64,000 nt of DNA from Tamarix chinensis (GCA_030549775.1 CM060180.1:33887090-33951089), one strand, 5' to 3'; counted from the first letter of the stretch, positions 46,441-59,444 are shown. A program made the numbers and translations. The notes: a model not told the origin generated them from the sequence alone.

Positions 46441-46987
46441 ATTCTCCTTCTCCAATGATGCACCCTAGACAATGGTCATATCAAAAAGATGCAATAAACA
46501 CCAAAGTTCACTCTCCAAACATTATCAATTGATATCTCTAAAATAAAACTATCTGCATTTAAATATTTCAAATTTATCTATTGTCATCCCTTCTCATATA
46601 CATTTCTATACATTAGGATCTTATGCATACTTTATCCTTCTAATCCATCTATATCTCCTTTTTCCATCTATCACATTCTCTCCCATGAAATCAAATTTAA
46701 GTTATGTTTGGAAACCCATATTATTTAGATGCTATATAATAACATAGGCTTCATATTATTTATTTTAATTATTATTTTTGGATATGTATAATCTTATTAT
46801 CGACAACTTATTTACACCTTAACATTCTTCATAAGGTCCTATCAATTTTAACTAAATATCAAGAAAACTATATACTACATAGTTTTTCTAACGATTTCAT
46901 GTGGCACTTGTTGACATAATAACTCCTTACCTAAAATAGTAATTAATGCATTAAATGCAAACATACAATTTGATTTTTGGCATTAAC
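46441..46987. other. Spacer between the LINE/SINE remnant and the gypsy element
   Basis: AT-rich, no gene or clear element ends recognised. It ends TTAAC, the left target duplication of the retrotransposon. Confidence 0.4.
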
Positions 46988-47831
46988 TGATATGAATCTC
47001 CAAAATTTATATTTAATTAATTTTGATAATTGCTGTAAATCATTTTATACTTATAATTGTTTGTCTTATTGTGTGATTGATTAGGAAATATTAATGCATC
47101 ACATGGAGGATGGATTTAAATTGCTGTAGCTGCTGAAGTTGTTGTAGAATGTATTTTTTTTATTTATTATGTAATCCCATGTGATGCATTCGCCGGCAGA
47201 TATTGGCTAATGGGAGTTAGGTTGGCTGTATAACCCGCCACCCGGTCCATTGATAATGGATTAGTTGGATTGTGGGTTAATCAACCCTTAATAACCATGA
47301 TTATCTAGAATTAATATTAGCTGATGAGAATTGATGTATAAATATTTCCTTGTATTTTTGGGGGTTTGGTGTTTTATTTTTGGGTTGGTCGAATTGTCCA
47401 GCATCGACCCTTCCCTCTTTTGTGTATATGGGTTATTTGTTTGGGCTATATAGGCGAGTATTGGTTGGGCTGATTGTATGGTTGTGTTGTGTATTTTTAT
47501 ACGGTTGTACGCCATATAAATATGGCATATACGGCTTGTGGACGACAGTTTTTGGCTGAATACGAATTTGACTCTTACTTTTCTTGAGCTCTCTCTCGCG
47601 TTCTCTCTCTCTCGGCGAATCTCTCACTCGCATCTTCTTCTACTTCTGCTCTCTGTCTTCGATCGTTTCTTGATCGTTTCTGTCTCTCAAATTCAGTTGT
47701 CGTTGTTAAACTGTGCTTCTGAGTTCTTGAATCTTCCTTTGGAATTTCCTTAGGCTGATTCCAGCGAATCGAACCCCGCGCTCGATTATTTTCTTCGATC
47801 CTTTTTGAGAAACCCTAACAGGTTTCCATCA
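46988..47831 (+). repeat. 5' LTR of the gypsy element
   Basis: TGATATGAATCTCC...TTTCCATCA. A TATA-like ATATAAATATGGCATATA lies at about 47514-47530, followed by a CT-rich leader (CTCTCTCTCGCGTTC), plausible promoter and R/U5 sequence. The PBS follows two bases after the end. Confidence 0.93.
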
Positions 47832-47833
47832 TT

Positions 47834-47846
47834 TGGTATCAGAGCC
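47834..47846 (+). promoter_or_regulatory. Primer-binding site, initiator Met-tRNA type
   Basis: TGGTATCAGAGCC, complementary to the 3' end of plant initiator tRNA-Met, two bases after the 5' LTR. Confidence 0.9.
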
Positions 47847-48548
47847 TCGATTATTCGAGTGCCCGTGGTTTAATTGTTGCTACTAAGTTCTTTTTTACTT
47901 CTGGTTCATTATTTGTCGTTTTTGCTAACCCTACTTCTGAAGTGCGAATTTTTAGGGTTTGCAAACAACGAAGGGTTTGATGATTTCCGTCGCACTTAAG
48001 CCGGCGATCGGAGTGTTTTGTCTGCTATTTCAAAGTTCTTGGAAGAAAACCCTAAATCGTTGGCAATTTGTCGATTAGGGTTCGGTCAAGAATTTAGATC
48101 TTGACTATTCTTGAGACGTACTTTCTGATTGGTAAACTCGACCTGTATTTTGCTATATACTACTATCTGTGATAATTAATTTACCAGTTTCTTTCGAAAT
48201 ATTATTCTGTCCCACTTGATAAGTGTACAGGTTAAGTAACCGGCGAACCCTTTTTGGTTTCGGGAAAGGAGTAAGACCTCCAAGAAGAGGGGTCCTTTGT
48301 TAATTAGATTAATTGTTTAAGTGCTCGCGGTAATATCGTTCTTTCTCACTTATCTATTATTTTCGAACTAATATTTACCTGGAAATTCTGTGTACTCTGT
48401 GTTGTTGATATATCTGATATTCATTGATACTGTAATATTTTTATAACTAGATTGTGTGATTACTGTATGTCAGAGGCTATTAAAATAAATTGATCTTGTT
48501 TAACTGTCTGTAATTGTGTTTAATTGATTATATTAAGGAAATCTCATA

Positions 48549-49699
48549 ATGTCTAACAACGGGCAATCTGTTAATCAATCTGTTTCCAGTAATGATCTAT
48601 TAGAAACTCTTAGAACTTTTCAAGAACAAATGACTGCTCAATTTGCTGTGTTGTCTGATAACTTAGAACAAAGAATAGGAGAACAAGAGGTAAGAATTAA
48701 TGAATTACAACATAATAGAGTTGAAACTAACCAAGCAGGGGTATTAGGAAGGGCTCCTATGGACCCTAGGATCAGAATTCCACCCATAGCTAACCTAGAA
48801 GAATTGGAAGACCAAGTATCCAACAATAGTGATAGGAGACCTAGGCAGAACAATAGACAAGAAAGGGATTTAGAATTCGTTGATAGGAATCTATATAATC
48901 TTAAGCTTAGTATACCTGGGTCAATGGCAGAAATGACCCTGATTATTATTTTGAATGGGAAAGGAAGATAGAGCTAGTGTTTGAATGTCATAACTATTCG
49001 GATGAGAAAAAAATTAAGGTAGGTGTAGTAGAATTTACTGAGTATGCCTCCTCTTGGTATCATAATCTTGTGTTAACTAGACGTGGATGTGGGGAACCAC
49101 CCATACAGACATGGGAAGAGTTTAAAATTTTGATGAGAAAAAGGTTTATACCAAGTTACTATTATAGGGAGTTACATAAAAGATTACAAACAATCAGTCA
49201 AGGAATGAGAACAGTGGATGACTACTTTAAGGAATTAGAGGTCTTGATCATTAAAACAGGGATTATTGAGGATGATGATGCTACCATGGCTAGGTTTTTG
49301 AGTGGATTAAACTCTGAGATAGCTGATAAAGTAGAATTATATCCTTGTGAAACTTTAGGTGAAATGGTAAACATAGCTACTAAGATAGAGATTCAATTAA
49401 AGAAGTCTAGACAATATAAGCCCCCTGGGATTGGGATTAAGAATACAGTGAGGAGAAATTTTGGGGGAACTACTTCTGGAAATTGGAGGAATACTAATAA
49501 ATTTGAGTCTAGAGGTAGAAACAATGAGGCTAAGGCAGGAAATAAGTTTGAAAAAGGTAAGAATGTGATAACAAATCCTATGAATGGTTCAAACAGAACT
49601 AGAGATATTAAATGTTTTAGATGTGGAGGATTGGGACATATAGCTTCTAAGTGTCCAAACAAGAGAAACATTTTAATTAGAGAGTCCAGAGACATATAA
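48549..49699 (+). pseudogene. gag (capsid + zinc knuckle), frameshifted
   Basis: The first frame (48549-48971) starts at the first ATG after the leader and gives a hydrophilic N-terminus. The conserved capsid domain continues in another frame (48977-49699), with ELVFECHNYSDEKKIKVGVVEF and FIPSYYYRELHKRLQTISQG. Reading shifts near 48920, consistent with loss of one base. The CCHC knuckle CFRCGGLGHIASKC is at about 49613-49654. A TAA at 49697-49699 then interrupts the gag-pol frame. Gag packages element RNA; this copy cannot make it intact. Confidence 0.88.
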
Positions 49700-49720
49700 T
49701 CTGAATCTGAAGAGGAAGAT

Positions 49721-50140
49721 TTGGAGACTAGTTTGGTTAGAGAAGATGATAGTGATTCAGAAGAAGAAATAGAACTACCAGTAAGTAGAGACCTTTTTGT
49801 AGTACACAGGGCTTTAAACAGTAACAAACTACCTGATTCTAATGCTATACAGAGAGAAAATATATTTCATACTAGATGTTTGATTGATGATAAATGCTTT
49901 AACATGGCTATAGACAGTGGTAGTTGTATTAATGCTGCTAGTACCTTGTTAGTGTCTAAGTTAGGATTACCAACTACTAAAAATCCAAAACCATATAGAT
50001 TACAGTGGCTTAATGAGTTAGGAGATGTAAAAGTTAGCCAACAAGTTTTAGTAAACTTAAAATTAGGAAAATATGAGGATTCTATTTTGTGTGATATAGT
50101 TCCAATGCATGCTGCTCACTTGTTATTAGGTAGGCCTTAG
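49721..50140 (+). pseudogene. pol, aspartic protease segment
   Basis: Same frame as the end of gag. It holds the retropepsin-type catalytic triplet in MAIDSGSCINAAS (about 49900-49935) and the flap-to-C-terminal region ending HLLLGRP. A TAG at 50138-50140 stands where relatives have a tryptophan codon. The enzyme would cleave the polyprotein. Confidence 0.85.
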
Positions 50141-50224
50141 CAATATGATAGAAGGGTAATACATGATGGTCATAAGAACAGATATACATTACAGAAGGAT
50201 GATAGGAAGATTGTTTTAGCACCT

Positions 50225-50737
50225 ATGACTCCAAAAGAGATTTTTGAAGATCAAATTAAAATTAAGTCTGATTATAAGGAATTATCTAAACCAAGTTTGG
50301 AGACTGAAATTGGTTCAAAAGAAATTAAGGGAACATCTGGGTTTTATGCTAAGAGTAAGGATGTAGGAAAGGATATTAAGAGAAAGGCCAATGTGTATTT
50401 GATGGTTTATAAGGAGTATTATGAGTGTCAGTTAGGACTAAGTGAAGAAGTACCTGTTGCTGTTAAACAATTATTGGAAGATTATAGTGAATTGTTTCCT
50501 AAGGACATTCCTAGTGGATTACCTCCATTAAGGGGAATAGAGCATCAAATAGATTTTGTTCCAGGAGTTGTTATACCAAACAGACCTACTTATAGGGCTA
50601 ATCCTGAGGAAGTTAAGGAATTAAAAAGACAGGTTTCTGAATTACTAAGTAAGGGATATATTAAGGAATCAATGAGTCCTTGTGCAGTTCCAGTATTATT
50701 AGTACCTAAAAGGATGGTAGTTGGAGGATGTGTGTAG
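50225..50737 (+). pseudogene. pol, protease-RT linker and start of reverse transcriptase
   Basis: Contains YSELFPKDIPSGLPPLRGIEHQIDF and NRPTYRANPEE..ELKRQVSELLSKGYI, the standard RT fingers region. A frameshift near 50708 (one base short in an A/G run) moves the following VDSRAVNK into another frame. Confidence 0.85.
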
Positions 50738-51714
50738 ATAGTAGGGCAGTAAATAAGATAACTATAAAGTATAGATATCCCATACCTAGACTTGATGAGA
50801 TGTTGGATCTTTTACATGGTGTTGTTATTTTTTTGAAAATAGATTTAAAAAGTGGATATCATCAAATTAGGATGAAACTAGGAGATGAATGGAAGACAAC
50901 TTTTAAGACTAATTTTGGATTGTATGAATGGTTAGTGATGCCTTTTGGGTTATCCAATGCACCTAGTACTTTTATGAGACTTATGAACCATGTTTTGAGG
51001 AATTTTATTGGAAAATTTGTGGTTATTTATTTTGATGACATACTTATATATAGTAAATCTTTAGAGGAACACTTGAAACACTTAAGGATTATTTTGGATG
51101 TGTTTAAGACAGAACAACTTTATGCTAACTTAACTAAATCTAGGTTTTGTCTGAAAAATGTGGTTTTCTTAGGATTTGTGGTAGGAAAAGATGGCCTATC
51201 TGTGGATAAAGACAAAATTAAAGCTATTCAAGAATGGCCTGTGCCAAAGAGTGTAACTGAAGTAAGAATTTTTCATGGGTTGTGTTCTTTCTATAGGAGA
51301 TTTGTTAGGAATTTTAGTACTATAGCTTCTCCCTTGACTACCATAACAAAGAAGGAGAATGGATTTAGGTGGGGTTTAGAACAGCAAAAATCTTTTGAAA
51401 CACTTAAAACTAAATTAACCCAGGCACCTGTGTTAAGCCTTCCTGACTTTGAAAAGATGTTTGAATTAGATTGTGATGCTTCAGGGTTAGGAATAGGGGT
51501 TGTACTTTCTCAAGAGGGTAAACCAATAGCTTATTTTAGTGAGAAATTAAATGGTAGTACTCTGAATTATTCTACTTATGAAAAAGAATTGTTTGCTTTA
51601 GTAAGAGCTTTAGAAGTTTGGCAACATTACCTATGGCATAGAGAATTTGTGATTAATAATGATCAAGAGGCTATTAAGTATTTAAAAAGTCAATCAAAGT
51701 TAAATAGGAGATAG
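50728..51714 (+). pseudogene. pol, reverse transcriptase and RNase H
   Basis: RT motifs: [20 protein letters not shown] and the catalytic YFDDILIYS (about 51028-51054), then FLGFVV and [21 protein letters not shown]. RNase [33 protein letters not shown] and [10 protein letters not shown]. The active-site residues are present. A TAG at 51712-51714 interrupts the frame, which continues in phase. Confidence 0.9.
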
Positions 51715-51750
51715 GGTAGATGGATTGAGTTTATTGAAAGCTTTCCTTAC

Positions 51751-53190
51751 ATGATTAAGTATAAAAAAGGAAGTGAAAATGTAGTTGCAGATGATCTATC
51801 TAGGAGATATGCTTTATTAAATGCTGCAGATACTACTTTATTAGGTTTTTCTAGTATTAAGCCTTTATATTTGGAAGATCTTGATTTTAAGGAGATTTAT
51901 AAAAAGTGTGAAATCTCTACGCAGGGAAAATATTTTATAACTGAAGGTTATTTGTTTAGGGAAAATAGGTTATGTATTCCTGAATGTTCTTATAGGGGAT
52001 TATTAATTCAAGAAGCTCATAATGGTGGATTAATGGCACATTTAGGATTTCAGAAAACTTTAAACATATTGAATAATCATTTTTATTGGCCTCACATGAA
52101 AAAGGATGTGTTAAAATATTGTATTAATTGTGTGGCTTGTAGACAGGCTAAAACTACTTCAAAACCATTTGGTTTATATACTCCATTGCCTGTACCTAAC
52201 CAACCTTGGGTTGATGTTTCTCTGGATTTTATTTTAGGATTTCCTAGAACTAATAGGGCTAAGGATTCAATAATGGTTGTAGTAGACAGGTTTAGTAAAA
52301 TGGCTCATTTTATACCTTGTAATAAGACCAATGATGTTGTGGCTGTGGCTGAATTATTTTTTTCTCATATAGTTAAATTACATGGCATACCTAAGACCAT
52401 AGTTTCAGATAGGGATGTTAAATTCCTGAGTCATTTTTGGAAGGTTTTGTGGGGAAAATTAGGAACTAAATTATTGTTTTCCACAACTTGTCACCCTCAA
52501 ACTGATGAACAAACTGAGGTAGTAAATAGAACACTAGGTAATATGTTAAGAGCTGTCCTTGGAAAGAATCTTAGACAGTGGGAATATGTTTTACCTCAGG
52601 TAGAGTTTGCTTATAATAGAACTTTGCATTCTACAACTAATAAGACTCCATTTGAAATTGTGTATGGTTTTAATCATTTGACTCCTTTAGACCTGAGTCC
52701 TTTACCTAATGCTGATTTGCAAAATTTTGATGCTGAATCTAGAGCTAATAATATAAAGAAGCTGCATGAGTCTGTAAGTCAACAAATCAATAAAAAGGTG
52801 CAGCAAATGGCTGAAAATGATAATAAAAGGAGGAGGAAAATGGTTTTTAAACCTGGGGACTTAGTTTGGGTACATCTTAGGAAGGAGAGGTTTCCAAACC
52901 TTAGAAAATCAAAATTAGATTCTAGAGGAGATGGACCTTTTACAGTGTTAGAGAAAATTAATGATAATGCTTATAAGATTGATTTACCTGCTAAGTTTGG
53001 GAATGTTAGTAATTTTTTTAATGTTGCTGATCTTAGTCCATTTCTGGGTCTTAATCAAGTTTCAGAGGCGAAACCTTTTCAAGAAGAGGGGAATGATATG
53101 AATCTCCAAAATTTGTATTTAATTAATTTTGATAATTGTTGTAAATCATTTTATACTTATAATTGTTTGTCTTATTGTGTGATTGATTAG
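51751..53190 (+). pseudogene. pol, integrase; frame enters the 3' LTR
   Basis: After the RNase H tail (ENVVADDLSRR) comes the HHCC zinc domain (H..H..CINCVAC, about 52010-52140). The DDE core follows, with D in DVSLDF, D in TIVSDRD and E in TDEQTEVVNRT. The C-terminal GDGPFTVLEKINDNAYKIDLP is a GPF-type motif, with NVADLSPFL after it. The frame continues 32 codons past the LTR start at 53094. No clear chromodomain is seen. Integrase would insert cDNA, giving the 5-bp duplication observed. Confidence 0.9.
53081..53093 (+). promoter_or_regulatory. Polypurine tract
   Basis: AAGAAGAGGGGAA immediately before the 3' LTR, the expected plus-strand primer site. Confidence 0.88.
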
Positions 53191-53935
53191 GAAATATTAA
53201 TGTAGCACATGGAGGATGGATTTAAATTGTTGTAGCTGCTGAAGTTGTTGCAGAATGTATTTTTTTTATTATGTAATCCCATGTGATGCATTCGCCAACA
53301 GAAATTGGCTAATGGGAGTTAGGTTGGCTGTATAACCCGCCACCCGGTCCATTGATAATGGATTAGTTGGATTGTGGTTTAATCAACCCTTAATAACCAT
53401 GATTAGCTAGAATTAATATTAGCTTATGGGAATTGATGTATAAATATTTCCTTGTATTTTGGGGGGTTTGGTGTTGTATTTTTGGGCTGGTCGAATTGTC
53501 CAGCATCGACCCTTCCCTCTTTTGTGCATATGGGATGTTTGTTTGGGCTGTATAGGCGAGTATTGGTTGGGCTGATTGTATGGCTGCATTGTGTATTTTT
53601 ATACAGTTATACGCCATATAAATATGGCATATACGGCTTGTGGACGATAGTTTTTGGCTGAATACGAATTTGACTCTTACTTTTCTCGAGCTCTCTCTCG
53701 CGTTCTCTCTCTCTCTCGGCGAATCTCTCACTCGCATCTTCTTCTACTTCTGCTCTCTGTCTTCGATCGTTTCTTGAGCGTTTCTATCTCTCAAATTCAG
53801 TTGCCGTTGTTAAACTATGCTTCTGAGTTCTTGAATCTTCCTTTGGAATTTCCTTAGGCTGATTCCGGCGAATCGAACCCCGCGCTCGATTATTTTCTTC
53901 GATCCTTTTTGAGAAACCCTAACAGGTTTCCATCA
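53094..53935 (+). repeat. 3' LTR of the gypsy element
   Basis: Matches the 5' LTR end to end, with about 32 substitutions, a 4-bp indel in the TTTATTTATT run and a 2-bp CT indel. Ends TTTCCATCA followed by the TTAAC duplication. Confidence 0.93.
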
Positions 53936-55028
53936 TTAACTGTTAGCTTTCTTTCAGTATTTGGTTATCTTAACAATTGTCATCGGACACCAGTTAGAAA
54001 AACCATTATCTTTATTACATAATATCATTTATTAATTAAACCTTATCAAGCAGACCTATATGTCATAAATTATCATTATACATCAATTAATTTTATTTGA
54101 AATAAATTACCATAAGCTATTATTATTCCATTACTTCAACCACATTCATATAAAAATAATTTGTGTTTGCCAAATACTTTACCATATTATTTCTTCATAT
54201 TATATTCACATCATATTTTTTTTATTGTGATCTCACAACTCAAATTATATTAAATTTGAGCATATGTGCTATTTTATACGCCATGGTTTCAGAGTACCAT
54301 AACAATATACCAAAGCATGACAATTCATGAAGGCATATCACTAATTTTATGCCAAAAACCCAATCACCTAACTACCCTTTATCACTTTAAAATTCAAGCT
54401 TTCCCCCCCATAATTTGAGCTTCCTTCCTTTCTGACATGAAACCACCACCAAATAATTAATCATTCCCTAAGTATGAATATCCTCTAATAAGGTCGTAAA
54501 ACCAATTAGAGAAAACATACCATTATGAATGGAAGATTAGGTTATAAGGTTGAAGCTATAACCAACTAATCATTAATAGCTTACAAAGAACTAGATAATC
54601 TGGTGTTAATGCCACCTCTTCCACTTTTAGTCATTATTATTTTATAAGACGATAACACTTAACACATAAAATTACATTAATCCACACATAAAATTTTTCA
54701 TTAATCAAATTCATTACTTAACCACTCGATTATATAAGATGATTAACTCAACTAAGCCATATAAAGGCCAAAGATAGACACAAAGCCATAGGCATCCATT
54801 ATTAATCTAATTGTTCAAAGTAAATAAAAATAACTGCTCAAAAAGTCAAAGGTCCACAATAAAAAAAAGTTAATGGTCCATAAAAGTCAAAAAAATATAA
54901 AAAAATGATATATTAGTTTAAATATATATTTTTAATTAAGTGACGGATTCTGAATCCAAACAAAACACATGAACCTAAAATATGTTTTCTATGTCAATGG
55001 GGAAGGGTGCCATCAATCCTATTAAACA
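53936..55028. other. AT-rich intergenic stretch, nothing recognised
   Basis: No coding region, RNA gene or clear element ends seen. It was probably continuous with 46441-46987 before the gypsy insertion. Confidence 0.4.
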
Positions 55029-57430
55029 TCAACTCCAAGCTGGCATCTGGAGGAGGGGATCATGGACCTCATAGCTAAAGGGGGTGGAATGACCCCTATG
55101 CATGAGTCTATTAGCTACAACATTTGACCCTCTATACTCATGGAAAATAATATAACTATCTAAGGAACATGAAAAGGAGTAACATGTCTTTGCTATGCTA
55201 GCATGTGCATGAAACATCATCCATAGGTTATTACTAAACGAGTTGCCATAAGTGAATCACTATTCACTTGAAATTTTCAAAATCCTCTTTTCTAAAATTG
55301 GATAAGACCATAATAGATGGCCAACGGCTCTACCAACATGATGTTACCAAATCTGACATTAGCAAAAAATCTAAATAACCATTATCCTGAGTGATCTATA
55401 GCCACACCTCCTACTGAGATATTACATGGACTACCTAATACGCTTCCACTGACATTAATATTCTCCACCTCATCAACAAGAGGAAACCAAATTACTTATC
55501 AATATCTATACTACTAACTAAGTGAACATAACTCTTTCATCATTCTCCAAGCTGCATGATCTTCAATAGTCAACAAATGGAATAAATTTGTAAGTGTATA
55601 AGGAGGTAAGATTTTGTATGAGAAAACTCTTTTATTTATAGAATTTATAAATGGCTAACACAAAGGTGAATTCCCAAGGTGGATTATTTAGATGTAGTTG
55701 TGATTAGTGTGCAAAGTTATGGCTAAGTCAATAATGTAAAAGAGACTCAAAAAAGTCTAGGTTGAGTAGAGTGGGAGGAAATTATACTAGAAATTTGTAT
55801 CAGTTCTTTAGTCATGGAGAACATGAATTAAGATCTCCTTTTCCTTACATAAATCACAATATGCATCCAAGGTGAAGTGGTGAAACTTCCTAGAATATTG
55901 AGCCATTAAAAACTCAAAGGATATTAGTACCAATTACCCGTCGGTCATGGTCTACAACTTTGTCTATAAGTCTCATGGTAATGCCAAATGGTATCCACTA
56001 TTTGGTGACAGAAATATCATCATTCATTAGAATATTTTTTCAGTTAATCAATTGGTAATATAGGTCCTACAATTTTCTCCCCAAACATTGTCCTAAACTT
56101 GAAGTCCCCCATGGATCCACTTCTTAGCATCACTCCTATATTGCATATGCCACTAAGGCATATCTTTACATCTTTTAGCTTAGTAAAGTAGTTGAAGTAG
56201 AATATTGGATTGACCCTAACATTAGTAGAAGATTTCAACCTAGTTGGCCAGATGAAAGAGGCCAAAAAGAAATATTATCAATGATTGTGTCCATAGTGAG
56301 GTATAAAAGAAAACATAGTTGCCTACTAATGATAGAATAGGTAGAAAATAGAAATGAGTATGTTTAACTTCAAATTATGCCCCTAATTTAGTGATTCCAA
56401 CCTCTTGAATATGCGGAATGCTCCAAAGGAATTGAAGGTAGAAGGATTATGCCATTTATAGGATTGTAATAAACGAAGCAAGAGATTATGTAGGGCTAAC
56501 TAAGCAAATGTGCGAACACCTTAACGTACTTGGAGGTGTCAAACATTTCTTCAACGTGACGAGGTAGGGCCTAAGTAATCTTGTTGCATTATATGAACTA
56601 AATCCATAGAGAAAAGGCTGTCGTTGATTTCCCACCCCAAATAATCAATATTAGGTTTACTTTCCCTATAAGAAATCTAGATAGTAGTTATCTCTACGAG
56701 GATTTAGCTAGGGAGAAGATGTTGGAATAATTTATATTTCCAGCCATTCAAAGCAATAAAGTTATTTATTGGTACATTTAATACTAATGGGTAAATGTGT
56801 CCAATAGCATGGTTAATTAGCAAAATGCTTCCTACCCACTAATCAAGGGAAAATCAAGTATTTAAACCATTATAGATTGATTGGTGGATACCAAATCTCA
56901 AGATTTCAATTGAGTTGCACATTTTTCTATATATTGTTGAGCAACTAGTAAAGGTAGATGCCTCAATAATACTACCCAATTTCAAATATTTTTTAGACAA
57001 AATCCAAACCCGAAGGTAGTCCTTATTCTATAGCATCTCCCATGCAAGTTTCATGAACATTTCCTTATTCATTTGGTTAGCTAAACATAAATCTAAGCCT
57101 CCATGTTGCTTCAATCAGGAGACTTTTTCCTAGCTTAGAAGGTGCATTTTTTCACATTAGCTGGTACTTCCCCATGAAACCTTAATTAGGATTCTCTTAG
57201 GATTTGCATGGTTACCTTCTTCTCATGTCAATTACATACTCTTTGCTACTAAAATATCATGAAAATCCTATTTTCTCCATTTATGTTCCACTGCTTTCAT
57301 TGATCTCCTTTCCAGAACATCGTTGTGTTGATAAGAAGGCACGATATACCATGAAATAATTGCTCAAGCATGGTTTTCATGAGATGAATGTAAAATTTTA
57401 AGATCTTCCTTCATCAAGAATAAAATTACA
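55029..57430 (-). pseudogene. Decayed LINE with C-terminal RNase H (minus strand)
   Basis: From high to low on the minus strand: a GGL..LANQMNKEMFMKLAWEML..NKDYLRVWILSKKYL block (about 57130-56980), matching the end of plant LINE ORF2; diverged zf-RVT-type sequence; then near 55440-55030 ISVGGVAIDHSG, FANVRFGNIMLVEPLAIYYGLIQF, and IIFHEYRGSNVVANRLMHRG. The last three match the RVT_3 RNase H domain (GG..D..G, E.LA...GL, H.YR..N..A). Frequent stops and frameshifts show long decay. The 5' part is missing or unrecognisable. Confidence 0.65.
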
Positions 57431-59245
57431 CAAATTAAGGGAAATATTTGATCATACCTTGAGATTCCATACAACCCTAGTTGAGTAGGTGTTTAAGGTT
57501 TTGTACTCAAAAACCAATGATGAGGGATTTGAGGAATTTGATGCCTCTTATGAATAGATATTCTCCAATTATGTTGAAATTACAAACTCTATGTGGCCTC
57601 AAATCTATGGTAAATGTCCCCACAGGTTCAAGACCTCATTAGGAATTTTCCTTTTGAGTTCATGTTTGGGTTTGTGGAATATTTTGGGGATGAAAGTGGG
57701 GATGGGGGTGAACCTTCTCTTTTCCATATATAATTTTATTTTATTTTATTTTAAATATGTATAAAGTTATGGCCTCTACTTCTTCAATCCCAATAACCTT
57801 TTTTTTTCATTACAGTGGTCATGACCATCTAATATTTTCAGTTTATATGTATATCTCTTCTTATTTTTTCTTATGCTTTCATTATGGTTTCATTCATTCC
57901 AATCTAATCAATAAGTTTAATCTCATTTAAACTTTTCTCACCAAGTACTCACAACATATTTGATTACCACTTTTCAATTTCATTTTGAAATTGAGCTCCA
58001 TTCATCCTAATTCACCACTACTCTCTAAACTCTCCCTTCTCTTGCTACCCATGACTTAATTTTGCATTAATCCCTCCCCTCCACATAAGATTCGTTAACC
58101 ACTAGTGACAATAGGTGCTACTTTTCAACCTTCCATCCCTTCCTTGTTTATCACACAACACCCAAGCCTAGAATGAGATTTTCATTGTGTTTTACCTTCT
58201 TCCATTGTGGTTCGTCTTCATTGCCATGAGTGACTACTCTTAATTCAATCCTCATCCCTTATTATTAGGCCATGATTTAGGTTAAATATGTTGCTATTAT
58301 TTCTCTTTCAACCTCACTAGCTCTATTATTTCTTCAATGTTAATTGGAAAATCCTTTGAGTAATTAATTTCTAAGTTGTTAGTTGTCTTAATGTGATTGA
58401 TTGTTAGGTGCTTTAATTAATTTCCTTATTCATTTGTGTTTCTATTATGGAATGATATTGGGTTGTTTATACACTCAATTTTGGATTTTAACTTTGCATT
58501 TAAAATGCTTGAGGTGTTTATGATTATGGTTGTTGGATTTTCTTTGTGGACATTTGTGTGGGAGTTATGTACTTTTTTTTATGCTTAGGTATTCTTAGTT
58601 AGCCAGCTTTATGATTGTTAGAAAATTGCTACATATTCTAGGGCTATTTAAGTTTTGAGTTCAGGGGAGAATTTTGGGGATGGATATTGAGGATAGAGAT
58701 TGGAGATTTGGGTCGAGGATTACGAAGGGGATAGGGAATAAGTCCCTGTGGGGATTAGAGCAGGGATTTCTCATCAACCTAAATTAAGGAATATGTTAGG
58801 TTTGGGGATGGATATGTATTTGGGGTTCATGGATGGGGATATTGTCTCTATCCCCACCATGTTCATTGTTATCCCTAGATTATGTTCACTTCCAGGGGGA
58901 AGACAAATGCTTAAATTGTTCTAGATATGTGCTATTGTCAATTCATTAGGCAAGAATATTTAGCATGAAACCATTTCCCAAAAGGATCTTTAGGAATGGG
59001 AATGCCAGTACAAGTCGCTTGAACTTCATAATAATTTTTTTTAACCAAGTTTTAGAAATGGTTTGATTACAAGTATGTTTCGAGTGAAGGACATTAGAAT
59101 ATATTCTAACACTACTTAATAGTTAGAAGATTGTCCCAGAGTTTAATGTTATAGATGCATCGATCGCCTCTACACTTGTTTAGGTACGTATTATAGCTAT
59201 TTTGATTAAAGTATTTAGAAATCAAGAGAAACTAAAGAGTATTGG
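57431..59245. other. Intergenic stretch, nothing firm recognised
   Basis: AT-rich, with a (TTTTA)n-like run near 57728-57755 and pyrimidine-rich text at 57780-58340. One possible MITE (58639-58877) is listed separately. No coding region found. Confidence 0.4.
58639..58877. mobile_element. Possible hAT-like MITE
   Basis: Left end TAGGGCTATTTAAG and, inverted, right end TAGGGATAACAATGAACATG are loosely similar. The interior has GGGGATGGAT/ATCCCCACC words in both orientations. No matching 8-bp flanks were found, so this is tentative. Confidence 0.35.
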
Positions 59246-59444
59246 TGTAACACCCCCCAAAATTATAAACCAAAAATTTTCTTTTAAATAATTAATTACA
59301 TAAGCTAATATAGAGAAAATATGGAGTGTTACCACCGCACTTGGTGTAAATCTATTTTTGTAACACCCCAAAATTTACTATATATATTTTTTAAAACAAA
59401 ACCTCTCAATTTAAAAACCGTAAATTTTGGAGATACTACCACCA

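Larger units (their letters stand above)
46988..53935 (+). mobile_element. Near-complete Ty3/gypsy LTR retrotransposon (6.95 kb)
   Basis: LTRs of 844 bp (46988-47831) and 842 bp (53094-53935) start TGATATGAATC and end TTTCCATCA. TTAAC is duplicated exactly at 46983-46987 and 53936-53940. A tRNA-iMet PBS, a polypurine tract, gag and pol in the order PR-RT-RH-IN are all present, the order diagnostic of Ty3/gypsy. By hand count the LTRs differ at about 32 substitutions plus two small indels (about 4%), a fairly recent insertion. Two frameshifts and three in-frame stops make it non-autonomous. The integrase C-terminus has a GPF-type motif, and the pol frame runs into the 3' LTR; with the gag style this suggests the CRM-type chromovirus lineage, tentatively. 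Confidence 0.95.
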
